This document shows positions 1 through 6,292 of a stretch of 12,453 nucleotides of DNA, one piece after another. Position 1 is the first letter of the stretch. Every line of letters starts with the position of its first letter. The notes beneath the pieces are model-generated. The model had not been told where the DNA came from. It searched no databases and saw nothing but the letters and a program-made list of their open reading frames with translations. The position numbers were made by a program, and so were the translations under genes. This DNA is from CAYZZA01 sp964482685 (lineage in GTDB: Bacteria; Bacillota; Bacilli; Lactobacillales; Carnobacteriaceae_A): assembly GCA_964482685.1 (NCBI GenBank), contig CAYZZA010000038.1, forward strand, positions 1 through 12,453, read 5' to 3'.

Positions 1-38
1 ACAAAAAGAGTTATTTTTTTTTTGTTTAATGACTAAAC

Positions 39-111
<73 letters not shown>

Positions 112-199
112 TCCATTATGGATGTATTTTGTTTTGAGGAAATACAAGGTAGGTAAAGCCTGTGTATCGTAGTCTGCAAAGCACTTTACATTTGATGCT

Positions 200-273
200 G
201 CACCCTTAGCTCAATTGGATAGAGTACTTGACTACGAATCAAGGGGTTAGAGGTTCGACTCCTCTAGGGTGCA
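200..273 (+). tRNA. tRNA-Arg (anticodon ACG)
   Basis: The acceptor stem GCACCCT (200-206) pairs with AGGGTGC (266-272), with A273 as discriminator. The anticodon stem CTTGA/TCAAG (227-231, 239-243) closes loop CTACGAA with anticodon ACG at 234-236. In bacteria A34 of this tRNA is deaminated to inosine by TadA so that it can read CGU, CGC and CGA. The tadA gene lies about 4 kb downstream in this window. CCA is not encoded (TTT follows). Confidence 0.97.
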
Positions 274-305
274 TTTCTTCTAAAAAAAGAATTATAGTAA
301 TGCTA

Positions 306-379
306 CGGGAAGTAGCTCAGCTTGGTAGAGCACTTGGTTTGGGACCAAGGGGCCGCGGGTTCAAATCCTGTCTTCCCGA
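306..379 (+). tRNA. tRNA-Pro (anticodon TGG)
   Basis: The acceptor stem CGGGAAG (306-312) pairs with CTTCCCG (372-378), with A379 as discriminator. The anticodon stem CTTGG/CCAAG (333-337, 345-349) closes loop TTTGGGA with anticodon TGG at 340-342, which reads CCN Pro codons. The T-stem has two G-T wobbles. CCA is not encoded (TAA follows). A terminator lies directly downstream, so this is the last gene of the tRNA unit. Confidence 0.97.
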
Positions 380-387
380 TAAAGCTT

Positions 388-427
388 TAAAAAGACATTT
401 ACTTAATTGTAAATGTCTTTTTTTGTT
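388..427 (+). terminator. Intrinsic terminator of the tRNA cluster
   Basis: A perfect inverted repeat, AAAGACATTTAC (391-402) with GTAAATGTCTTT (409-420), has a 6-nt loop and runs into a T-tract (418-424). It sits 12 nt after tRNA-Pro and separates the tRNA unit from ctsR. The A-run on the left flank means it could also work on the minus strand, but no minus-strand gene enters here. Confidence 0.88.
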
Positions 428-455
428 TTAAATGTATTATTGAGTGACACTATTC

Positions 456-484
456 TTTAAAAAATCTATGATTTGTCTTATAAT
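456..484 (+). promoter_or_regulatory. Promoter of the ctsR-clpC operon
   Basis: A perfect TATAAT -10 box lies at 479-484. The -35 element is weak: the best match at 17-bp spacing is TTTAAA (456-461), and no TTGACA-like hexamer is present. The predicted start, near 491, coincides with the left edge of the CtsR box, as expected for repression by promoter occlusion. The -10 is clear; the -35 assignment is tentative. Confidence 0.65.
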
Positions 485-491
485 GAGTAAT

Positions 492-508
492 AGTCAAATT
501 TAGTCAAA
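492..508 (+). promoter_or_regulatory. CtsR operator (CtsR box)
   Basis: Two identical heptads AGTCAAA (492-498 and 502-508) are separated by 3 nt (TTT). This matches the CtsR consensus RGTCAAA-NAN-RGTCAAA, a tandem direct repeat read by a CtsR dimer, except for T at the middle spacer base. It begins about 8 bp after the -10 box and implies autoregulation of ctsR-clpC with derepression on heat or protein stress. No second copy was seen in the window. Confidence 0.92.
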
Positions 509-530
509 AACTTTGTATGCTAGGACAAAT

Positions 531-559
531 GGAAGTTTTTCTTCCTAATCGAAGGGAGG
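531..559 (+). promoter_or_regulatory. Structured ctsR leader with orphan Shine-Dalgarno
   Basis: In the 5' UTR, GGAAG (531-535) and CTTCC (541-545) form a small hairpin with a T5 loop. CTTCC could instead pair, with one G-U, with the strong ribosome-site-like GGAGG at 555-559. No ATG, GTG or TTG sits at a normal distance after that GGAGG, while the ctsR start at 636 has no clear ribosome site. The structure is seen directly; a regulatory role is speculation. Confidence 0.3.
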
Positions 560-635
560 ATTGCTGATAGTAACATATTATGAGAGTGTGAAAGAAGTAG
601 GATCACTTCTAATGTGTTAAGATTGGTAAAATATT

Positions 636-1097
636 ATGGACAATCAAAACTTGTCAGATATTATTGAAGCTTATTTAAAAGAAGTATTGAATCAAAAGGA
701 ACAAGTGGATATCAGAAGGAATGAAATAGCTGAACAATTTAAGTGTGTCCCTTCACAAATTAATTATGTGATCAACACTCGCTTTACAATTCAGCATGGG
801 TATATAGTTGAAAGTAAACGCGGGGGCGGAGGCTATATCCGTATCATCAAAGTCAAGTTGTTAGACAATGTAGATACAATGGAAACATTAAATGAATTGG
901 TTGGCCAATCCATTTCTGAACGGGACTCTTTTTCTATTATCAACACTTTATTTAAAGATGGAATAGTTACTAAAAAAGAAGCAAAGCTGATGCTTGCAGC
1001 TATCGAAAAAAATAAAATAAACCTTGAAAGTTCATTAGAAAAAGCAATCAGAGCAGAAATATTAAAAAGAATGTTGTTAGGCTTAAAATACGAATGA
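636..1097 (+). CDS. ctsR: CtsR, transcriptional repressor of class III stress genes
   Basis: This 153-residue protein has the normal CtsR length. The N-terminal half is the winged helix-turn-helix domain, with the highly conserved CVPSQINYVINTRF stretch (about 37-50) and the glycine-rich wing RGGGG (about 62-66) that enters the DNA minor groove and senses heat. The C-terminal helical part mediates dimerisation and is where Clp and McsB partners act in other species. An in-frame stop at 627 makes ATG636 the first standard start, although it lacks a recognisable ribosome site. It represses its own operon through the box at 492-508. clpC starts 26 nt downstream. mcsA and mcsB, which lie here in Bacillus and Staphylococcus, are absent, so release of repression probably relies on intrinsic heat sensing and Clp proteolysis (inference). 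Confidence 0.96.
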   Translation: MDNQNLSDIIEAYLKEVLNQKEQVDIRRNEIAEQFKCVPSQINYVINTRFTIQHGYIVESKRGGGGYIRIIKVKLLDNVDTMETLNELVGQSISERDSFSIINTLFKDGIVTKKEAKLMLAAIEKNKINLESSLEKAIRAEILKRMLLGLKYE

Positions 1098-1123
1098 TAC
1101 ATCAACCATAGGAGGCGGATAGA

Positions 1124-3646
1124 ATGAGTGAGTTGTTCACTGAAAAAGCCAAAGCGGTTCTCATCATTGCACAAGAAGAAGTAAGGAAGTTCCGTCACGA
1201 GTTAGTTGGGACAGAGCACCTTCTTTTAGCGTTGGTAATAGAGCAAGAAGGAATTGCAGGAAAAACATTGCGACAATTGTCACTGAATGAAGAAGATGTT
1301 CATGATGAAATTGAAAGTTTTTCAGGATATGGGACAAAAAAGAAAGGCAAACCGACAGAAATCTACGCATACTCTCCAAGAGCAAAACAGGTAATTGGAT
1401 TTGCAACAGATGAAGCAAGACGTATGCAGGCGCCTTTGGTTGGGACGGAGCATTTGCTGTTAGGTCTTTTAAGAGATAACGAGATAGTTTCTTCAAAAAT
1501 TTTAGAGAATTTAGATTTAAACTTACAAAATGTCCGAAAAATGATTTTGAAAAAAATTGGTCTTTCTGATGTTGGCACAAAAAATTCTAAGCAAGTTCGC
1601 CAAGTGCAAACAGAAAAAGCCTCTGCTTCGGGTACACCTACTTTAGATTCGTTAGCAAGAGATTTAACAGCTGTTGCACGAACAGGAAAATTAGATCCAA
1701 TTATAGGTCGTTCGAAAGAAGTACGAAGAATTATTCAAATTTTAAGTCGACGCACAAAAAACAACCCTGTTTTAGTAGGGGAGCCAGGGGTAGGAAAAAC
1801 CGCAATTGCTGAGGGACTAGCACAAAAAATTGCAGCTGGCGAAGTTCCAGAAGGGCTCTTGTCAAAACGCTTGATGGCTCTTGATGTAGGCTCATTAGTA
1901 GCTGGAACTAAATATCGTGGTGAGTTTGAAGAGCGTATGAAGAAAATTATTGATGAGATTTATCAAGATGGACAAGTTATTTTATTTATTGATGAATTGC
2001 ACACGTTAATTGGAGCTGGCGGTGCTGAAGGGGCAATTGATGCTTCGAATATTTTAAAACCTGCTTTAGCACGTGGAGAAATTCAAACGATTGGTGCAAC
2101 GACACTGGATGAGTATCAAAAACACATCGAAAAAGATGCTGCTCTTGAAAGGCGCTTTGCACCTGTGACAGTAGAACAGCCATCTGCAAAAGAAGCTGTG
2201 GTGATTTTAAAGGGTCTCCGTAAACGATACGAAGATCATCATGGTGTGAAAATAACTGATGGTGCGCTTGAAGCGGCGGTACAATTTTCTAGTCGGTATA
2301 TTCCAGCACGTCAACTTCCTGATAAGGCAATTGATCTAATTGACGAAGGTGCTGCAAAAGTGAGGTTAGACCAAACATATACTCCAAATCTCATTTCTGT
2401 TAGCACACAGAAACTAGAAGAGTTAAGAGAGCAAAAGGAAAACGCAATTCAAGCACAAAAATTTGAAGAAGCAGCACACATTCGAACTGAAGAGATGAAG
2501 CAGAGAAAACGTCTTCAGAAGCTATTAAACGCAGAGTCTAAAGAAGTAGAGTTAGAAGTTACGGAACACGATATTGCCGAGGTAGTCTCTCAGTGGACAG
2601 GGATACCTGTTCAGCAAATGGAACAAAAAGAAGGCGAGAAATTATTAAGGTTAGAAGAAGAACTTCATCAGCGTGTTATTGGACAAGATAAAGCAGTTAG
2701 CGCAGTCTCTAAAGCCATTCGAAGGGCTCGTAGCGGAATGAAAGATCCAAATCGTCCAATTGGCTCTTTTATGTTTTTAGGTCCTACTGGTGTTGGAAAG
2801 ACAGAGCTTGCTAAAGCTCTCGCCGAATCCATGTTTGGAAGCGAGGATGCACTTATTCGGATAGATATGTCTGAATATATGGAAAAATATAGTACAAGTC
2901 GCATCTTAGGTTCTCCACCCGGGTATGTAGGTTACGAAGAAGGTGGTCAACTAACAGAAAAAATACGGCAAAAACCATATTCTGTTGTGCTTCTAGACGA
3001 AGTAGAAAAAGCCCATCCAGATGTGTTTAACCTCTTGTTGCAGGTTCTAGATGATGGAATCTTGACAGATTCTAAAGGGAGAAAAGTAGATTTCAAAAAT
3101 ACTATTTTAATTATGACTTCTAACCTTGGTGCAACGACACTGAGAGATGAAAAATCTGTTGGCTTTGGAGCAAAAGATAAGCGATTTGATTATAAGGCAA
3201 TGGAAAAGCAAATCATGGAAGAGTTAAAAAAATCGTTCCGTCCTGAATTTTTAAATAGATTAGATGACCCAATTGTATTCCATCCACTTGAACAAAAAGA
3301 ACTAAATGAAATTGTTAAATTGCTAGCAGAAAAAATAACGACACGTATAGGTGAATTAGGAATTCAAGTTAAAATAACTCCAGCAGCAATTGAGGTAATT
3401 GCGAAAGAAGGATATGATCCAGAGTATGGGGCGCGCCCTCTAAAACGCGCTATTCAAAAAGAGATAGAAGATCGATTGAGTGAAGAGTTATTGTCAGGAA
3501 ATGTAGTCAAAGGGGACAAGGTTACAATAGGAGCTACAAAAGGAAAATTGACATTCAAAATAAAAAATAAAGAAATGGATTCAGAGGTTACGAAAGAATC
3601 CAATGAAAGAAAATTAAATGGTCATTCCGTTCATTCAAAAGTATAA
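1124..3646 (+). CDS. clpC: ClpC, AAA+ unfoldase subunit of the Clp protease
   Basis: This 840-residue cytosolic class I Clp ATPase unfolds substrates and feeds them to ClpP. In order: two Clp N-terminal repeats (about 3-145, with two VGTEHLLL motifs); the D1 AAA+ module with Walker A GEPGVGKT (219-226), Walker B VILFIDE (285-291) and LERRF (341-345); the coiled-coil UVR-like middle domain (about 430-465) used by adaptor proteins; the D2 module with Walker A GPTGVGKT (553-560) and Walker B VVLLDE (621-626); the ClpP-docking loop VGF (679-681); and sensor-2 GARPLKR (769-775). The UVR-like middle segment marks it as ClpC rather than ClpE or ClpB. A charged tail of about 25 residues follows the D2 domain. 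The start is fixed by the ribosome site GGAGGCGG. It is cotranscribed with ctsR and under CtsR control. Confidence 0.98.
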   Translation: MSELFTEKAKAVLIIAQEEVRKFRHELVGTEHLLLALVIEQEGIAGKTLRQLSLNEEDVHDEIESFSGYGTKKKGKPTEIYAYSPRAKQVIGFATDEARRMQAPLVGTEHLLLGLLRDNEIVSSKILENLDLNLQNVRKMILKKIGLSDVGTKNSKQVRQVQTEKASASGTPTLDSLARDLTAVARTGKLDPIIGRSKEVRRIIQILSRRTKNNPVLVGEPGVGKTAIAEGLAQKIAAGEVPEGLLSKRLMALDVGSLVAGTKYRGEFEERMKKIIDEIYQDGQVILFIDELHTLIGAGGAEGAIDASNILKPALARGEIQTIGATTLDEYQKHIEKDAALERRFAPVTVEQPSAKEAVVILKGLRKRYEDHHGVKITDGALEAAVQFSSRYIPARQLPDKAIDLIDEGAAKVRLDQTYTPNLISVSTQKLEELREQKENAIQAQKFEEAAHIRTEEMKQRKRLQKLLNAESKEVELEVTEHDIAEVVSQWTGIPVQQMEQKEGEKLLRLEEELHQRVIGQDKAVSAVSKAIRRARSGMKDPNRPIGSFMFLGPTGVGKTELAKALAESMFGSEDALIRIDMSEYMEKYSTSRILGSPPGYVGYEEGGQLTEKIRQKPYSVVLLDEVEKAHPDVFNLLLQVLDDGILTDSKGRKVDFKNTILIMTSNLGATTLRDEKSVGFGAKDKRFDYKAMEKQIMEELKKSFRPEFLNRLDDPIVFHPLEQKELNEIVKLLAEKITTRIGELGIQVKITPAAIEVIAKEGYDPEYGARPLKRAIQKEIEDRLSEELLSGNVVKGDKVTIGATKGKLTFKIKNKEMDSEVTKESNERKLNGHSVHSKV

Positions 3647-3706
3647 GCATGGGAATGCATATCCGTGGTGTATCTAAATTTAGTTTGGTAAGATAATGCA
3701 AAGGAT

Positions 3707-4069
3707 GTGGATGATGTGGAAGAAAGAACAAAAAAATTAGCGGTAGGTATTGGAACAGTTGTTGCGTTAGGTGTCGTCACATATTTGTGTACTTCAGATG
3801 ATGTCCAAGAAAGAATGGAAGCAATGATTAATAGACGAAAAGCCAAATGTTTTGTACGAGATACGCTAAAAGGCAACAAAAAAGCGATGTCTGTAATTGA
3901 TAACCTATCTGATACTGAAATTACACACTTACTGAATACAATTGATAAAGTTGGTGCTATGGAAGACAAGTTATCTGATTATTCAGAACAACTTAAAAAT
4001 ATAACATCTGATTTGAAAGATACCTTTTTAGATAAAACCAATACTTTAAAAAATAAGATTCACAAGTAA
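3707..4069 (+). CDS. Small membrane-anchored protein of unknown function
   Basis: I do not recognise the family. The product has about 117-120 residues. A short charged N-terminus is followed by one hydrophobic segment (about 11-28, AVGIGTVVALGVVTYLC in part), then a charged, probably helical and cytoplasmic region. The end is polar and could form an amphipathic coiled coil. No ATG opens this frame: the options are GTG3707, with AAGGA only 2 nt away, or GTG3716, about 10 nt after the same AAGGA and therefore the better-spaced choice (117 residues). It lies 60 nt after clpC with no terminator between, and a strong terminator follows, so it is probably the third gene of the CtsR-controlled operon. 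A link to membrane or envelope stress is only a guess. The layout loosely recalls YtxH-type proteins, but no family motif was identified. Confidence 0.75.
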   Translation: MDDVEERTKKLAVGIGTVVALGVVTYLCTSDDVQERMEAMINRRKAKCFVRDTLKGNKKAMSVIDNLSDTEITHLLNTIDKVGAMEDKLSDYSEQLKNITSDLKDTFLDKTNTLKNKIHK

Positions 4070-4098
4070 AAAACTCCCTCAAAAAGGGGAGTTTTTTT
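4070..4098 (+). terminator. Intrinsic terminator of the ctsR-clpC operon
   Basis: AAACTCCC (4071-4078) pairs with GGGAGTTT (4087-4094), and a T7 run (4092-4098) follows. It begins right at the stop codon of the small membrane protein. The next 225 nt to tadA are AT-rich and show no further convincing structure or strong promoter. Confidence 0.92.
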
Positions 4099-4323
4099 AA
4101 ATGGATAAACCGCCCAATTCAAAAGTTCGATGCTAGCCCATTGTCTATTAATTTACCCTAATTAAAATAGAAAAGATTTATTGATTGAATTTTTTCATAT
4201 AGCAAACAATAGTTAACACGTATGATTAACCAAAGATACGTGATTTGCAAAAACTATTTGAATGAACAAGAAAAGCTTTCAAGACTGTCTGAGATGTAAA
4301 AACTAAACAAAAGAGGTAACGTC

Positions 4324-4812
4324 ATGACTTTAACAAGAGAACAAAAAGAAAATTTTATGAAAGAAGCAATAAAAGAAGCAAGGCATGCGGAAGAAATTGG
4401 TGAAGTTCCTATAGGTGCTGTAGTAGTACTCGATGGTCAGATTATAGGGAGGGGGTATAACAGAAGAGAAATAGATCAACAAGCAACAGCACACGCAGAA
4501 ATGATGGCAATTCAAGAAGCCAACATGAAACTGGGCAATTGGCGTTTAGAAAATTGCCAATTATTTGTTACGCTCGAACCTTGCCCAATGTGTAGTGGCG
4601 CCATTATTCTTTCTAGAATAGAAGAAGTCTACTACGGACCAAGTGACCCTAAAGGTGGCGCAGCAGGTACGTTATTTAATCTACTAGAAGATAAACGCTT
4701 TAATCACCAGTCTTATGTTGAAAAAGGTGTGTTAGAAAAAGAGTCGAGCGAATTACTAAAAAGTTTCTTTAAAAAATTGCGAGAGAATAAAAAGAAAAAC
4801 AGAAAACACTAG
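4324..4812 (+). CDS. tadA: TadA, tRNA-specific adenosine deaminase
   Basis: This 162-residue cytidine-deaminase-fold enzyme converts A34 of tRNA-Arg(ACG) to inosine. The zinc site is complete: HAE at 57-59 (H57 ligand, E59 proton shuttle) and PCPMC at 86-90 (C87 and C90 ligands). The N-terminal GEVPIGAVVV and the later SRI..VYYG segment are typical of TadA rather than of free cytidine deaminases. The C-terminus is strongly basic and rich in lysine, which may help bind tRNA. The start is supported by the ribosome site GAGGT 6 nt upstream. It stands apart from clpC behind a terminator, so it must have its own promoter, which I could not place. In many Firmicutes SRP RNA and dnaX follow tadA; here a long non-coding stretch and the urease cluster follow. 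Confidence 0.96.
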   Translation: MTLTREQKENFMKEAIKEARHAEEIGEVPIGAVVVLDGQIIGRGYNRREIDQQATAHAEMMAIQEANMKLGNWRLENCQLFVTLEPCPMCSGAIILSRIEEVYYGPSDPKGGAAGTLFNLLEDKRFNHQSYVEKGVLEKESSELLKSFFKKLRENKKKNRKH

Positions 4813-4865
4813 TGTAATATTTTTTAAAATTGAGAAAGATAGTTTATGTAGGACTTACTGTTTAG

Positions 4866-4906
4866 GAATCTTGTACAAAAGACAAACTGAAACTTGTACA
4901 AGATTC
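4866..4906. repeat. 13-bp perfect inverted repeat after tadA
   Basis: GAATCTTGTACAA (4866-4878) and TTGTACAAGATTC (4894-4906) are exact reverse complements with a 15-nt spacer. It lies 54 nt after tadA. No T-run follows, so it is not a typical intrinsic terminator. It could be a 3'-end stabilising hairpin for tadA mRNA or a protein-binding site. Confidence 0.75.
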
Positions 4907-4907
4907 T

Positions 4908-4930
4908 TACAGCATATAAAAAGTGCTGTA
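4908..4930. repeat. 7-bp inverted repeat directly after the first
   Basis: TACAGCA (4908-4914) and TGCTGTA (4924-4930) are exact reverse complements with a 9-nt spacer. It stands 1 nt from the larger inverted repeat, so the transcript would form two hairpins in series. No T-run follows. Confidence 0.55.
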
Positions 4931-4967
4931 GTAGTATGATCTTTCAATAGGTTTGTAGTCATGAGTG

Positions 4968-4979
4968 AAGCGTGAGCAT
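4968..4979 (+). repeat. Direct repeat AAGCGTGAGCAT, copy 1
   Basis: The same 12 bases recur at 5184-5195, 216 bp downstream. A looser relative, GAAGCATGAGAGT, lies near 5249-5261. The second copy overlaps the left arm of a terminator hairpin; this copy has no nearby terminator. Confidence 0.5.
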
Positions 4980-5183
4980 ATTGATTGCAAAATATCAGGA
5001 AAACAAATAACATAGTAAGTAATCGGTTGCAGAAAAAATGCAAAGTAACGCTGATGAAAAATGATGAAAAAGAGTAGTCTAAAAAATATGTATAGTATAT
5101 GAAGAAACTAGAAAATTGTGTTTCATTATAGAAAATGTTTTTTAAAAAACTGTATCAATTATATATGATTCATAGTGTTTGAA

Positions 5184-5195
5184 AAGCGTGAGCAT
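5184..5195 (+). repeat. Direct repeat AAGCGTGAGCAT, copy 2
   Basis: It is identical to 4968-4979. Its last five bases (AGCAT, 5191-5195) form the start of the terminator hairpin at 5191-5227. Confidence 0.5.
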
Positions 5196-5227
5196 CTATT
5201 TTTAAACAAACAAAAAGATGCTTTTTT
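5191..5227 (+). terminator. Intrinsic terminator with no gene in front of it
   Basis: AGCATCT (5191-5197) pairs with AGATGCT (5216-5222), with inner T/A runs that can extend the stem, and T6 (5222-5227) follows. It lies 379 nt after the tadA stop with no coding gene between. It either ends a long tadA 3' UTR or ends an unannotated small RNA. It also insulates the urease promoters from upstream transcription. Confidence 0.68.
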
Positions 5228-5394
5228 AGTGAAGACTCAAGTTGAAATGAAGCATGAGAGTATTATGAGAAATTAAAAAAAACCTTGCTATCATACGGTT
5301 AACTCGTTAATATAAGCGTATACGAACACTGAATTCATTTAAAAAGACTAAGAACAAGCGAATGTGTTTTTTTGAAAAAATATTTTAAAAAAGC

Positions 5395-5424
5395 TGTACA
5401 TTTATAAAGGGTATCTGTTATACT
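5395..5424 (+). promoter_or_regulatory. Candidate distal urease promoter (P1)
   Basis: An extended -10 element, TG-T-TATACT (5416-5424), is preceded by a weak -35 (TGTACA, 5395-5400, 18-bp spacing) and very A/T-rich DNA upstream. Transcription would start near 5431, giving a leader of about 330 nt that opens with a 7-bp hairpin (AGAAGTT 5442-5448 with AACTTCT 5462-5468). Confidence 0.45.
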
Positions 5425-5563
5425 TTGTTTATCAGTTGCAAAGAAGTTTTTAGTGAGTCACAACTTCTCAGTAAAAAACGAAACTGTATCATCTTACAAG
5501 CAGATCTGTTTCTTTTGAACAAATAAAATAGTTTTTTTAAAAGAATACATCTTGAGTAATGAG

Positions 5564-5603
5564 TGCGTAACGTTATGCAACAAGGTGACATGTCTGCTAT
5601 ACT
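5564..5603 (+). promoter_or_regulatory. Candidate proximal urease promoter (P2) with palindromic operator
   Basis: A second extended -10, TG-C-TATACT, lies at 5595-5603. In its -35 region sits a 16-bp near-palindrome, TGCGTAACGTTATGCA (5564-5579, 7 of 8 pairs match), and an 8-bp palindrome GACATGTC (5587-5594) touches the -10. No good -35 hexamer is visible, which fits an activator-dependent promoter. The start would be near 5610, giving a leader of about 155 nt. The binding protein is unknown; the palindrome does not match the GlnR/TnrA or CcpA consensus. Confidence 0.45.
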
Positions 5604-5764
5604 TAAGTGAGTAAAGTACATAAACAGTGTTTTGGATCTATTTAAATAAAACAAAGTACAAAAGTTGTTTTTGAAGAAGTATAAAATTAAACAGAGATTC
5701 ATGCAAAATACAGTAAATGTTTTTTTAAGACTATATAACCAACAGATAAAATGGAGGGGTTTGT

Positions 5765-6292
5765 GTGATTATTGAGCGACCGCTTGGTAACTTAAAGGAT
5801 GATAAGTTCAAAGATTTAGAAGTAGATTATGTAGACTTTGAATGGTATGAATTAAGAAGAAGAATACAAAAAGTCACGAGTCGCGGTGGATACGACATCG
5901 GTTTGAGATGGGATCAAGAAACGTTATCTGCTGGTTTGATGCAAGATGATGTGCTTGCTGTTGAAGACGGAAAAGCAATTGCTATAAACGTTAAAGAAAC
6001 AGAAGCAATAGTGGCTAAAATAAACACAGTTAGAGAAGCAGCCAAGTTATGTTACGAAATAGGTAACAGACACGCTCCACTGTTCTTCGGAGAAAATTTC
6101 GATGAAATTATCATGCCTTACGATAAGCCAATGTTGGTCATGCTTGAAAAGTTACATGCCCATCCAGAAGTTAAACAAAGAAAACTATTAAATAGTCACG
6201 CTCTTTCATCAGTAAGTACTGGAACGGACACTGATGGACACAGCCACACACATGGTGGAGAAGAAGGGAAAATGCACACCCATTTCCACTAA
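5765..6292 (+). CDS. ureE: UreE, urease nickel metallochaperone
   Basis: UreE delivers Ni2+ to the urease maturation complex, mainly by handing it to UreG. The product has 175 residues. The N-terminal UreE domain (about 1-75) is followed by the metal-binding domain with GNRHAPLFF (about 100-108). The C-terminal tail is rich in histidine: H159, H161, H163, H171, H173 and H175 lie within the last 17 residues, a nickel-storage tail as in Klebsiella UreE although shorter. The start is GTG, placed 7 nt after a strong GGAGG at 5753-5757; no ATG is available upstream. It is the first gene of the urease operon here, while in most bacteria ureE follows ureC. The ureF frame opens inside its last 59-77 nt. 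Confidence 0.95.
   Translation: MIIERPLGNLKDDKFKDLEVDYVDFEWYELRRRIQKVTSRGGYDIGLRWDQETLSAGLMQDDVLAVEDGKAIAINVKETEAIVAKINTVREAAKLCYEIGNRHAPLFFGENFDEIIMPYDKPMLVMLEKLHAHPEVKQRKLLNSHALSSVSTGTDTDGHSHTHGGEEGKMHTHFH

Larger units (their letters stand above)
4813..5764. other. 952-bp stretch without a convincing gene, between tadA and ureE
   Basis: No open frame here looks like a protein: the longest, on the minus strand, have no ribosome site and unlikely composition. The stretch is very AT-rich. It holds two consecutive inverted repeats (4866-4906, 4908-4930), a 12-mer occurring twice (4968-4979, 5184-5195), a perfect 14-bp palindrome GTTTTTTAAAAAAC (5137-5150), an intrinsic terminator (5191-5227) with no gene before it, and two extended -10 promoters (5416-5424, 5595-5603). 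The SRP RNA signature often found after tadA was not found. The left part may hold a small RNA gene and the right part the urease control region (inference). Confidence 0.6.

Noticed and set aside
1..32. A-run and T-run at the left edge, possibly an upstream terminator
   Set aside because: Only simple A5/T11 runs are visible, without a GC-containing stem; the left part may be cut off by the window edge.
228..431. Open frame of 67 codons over the tRNA-Arg and tRNA-Pro genes
   Set aside because: It reads through two structured tRNA genes and the terminator and has no ribosome site.
561..620. 19-codon leader peptide starting TTG561 or CTG564
   Set aside because: The start lies 1-4 nt from the GGAGG, too close for initiation, and no better start exists.
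4855..5043. 62-codon open frame on the minus strand after tadA
   Set aside because: It runs through both inverted repeats and shows no ribosome site or recognisable protein features.
4813..5230. SRP (4.5S-like) RNA expected after tadA
   Set aside because: The conserved GGTCAG...GGAA...AGCAG core was not found in this stretch on reading the + strand.
5485..5498. TGTA-N6-TACA as a GlnR/TnrA-type site
   Set aside because: The consensus needs TGTNA-N7-TNACA; spacing and flanking bases do not fit.
5418..5702. 94-codon open frame on the minus strand in the urease leader
   Set aside because: No ribosome site, composition typical of AT-rich non-coding DNA, and it overlaps both candidate promoters.
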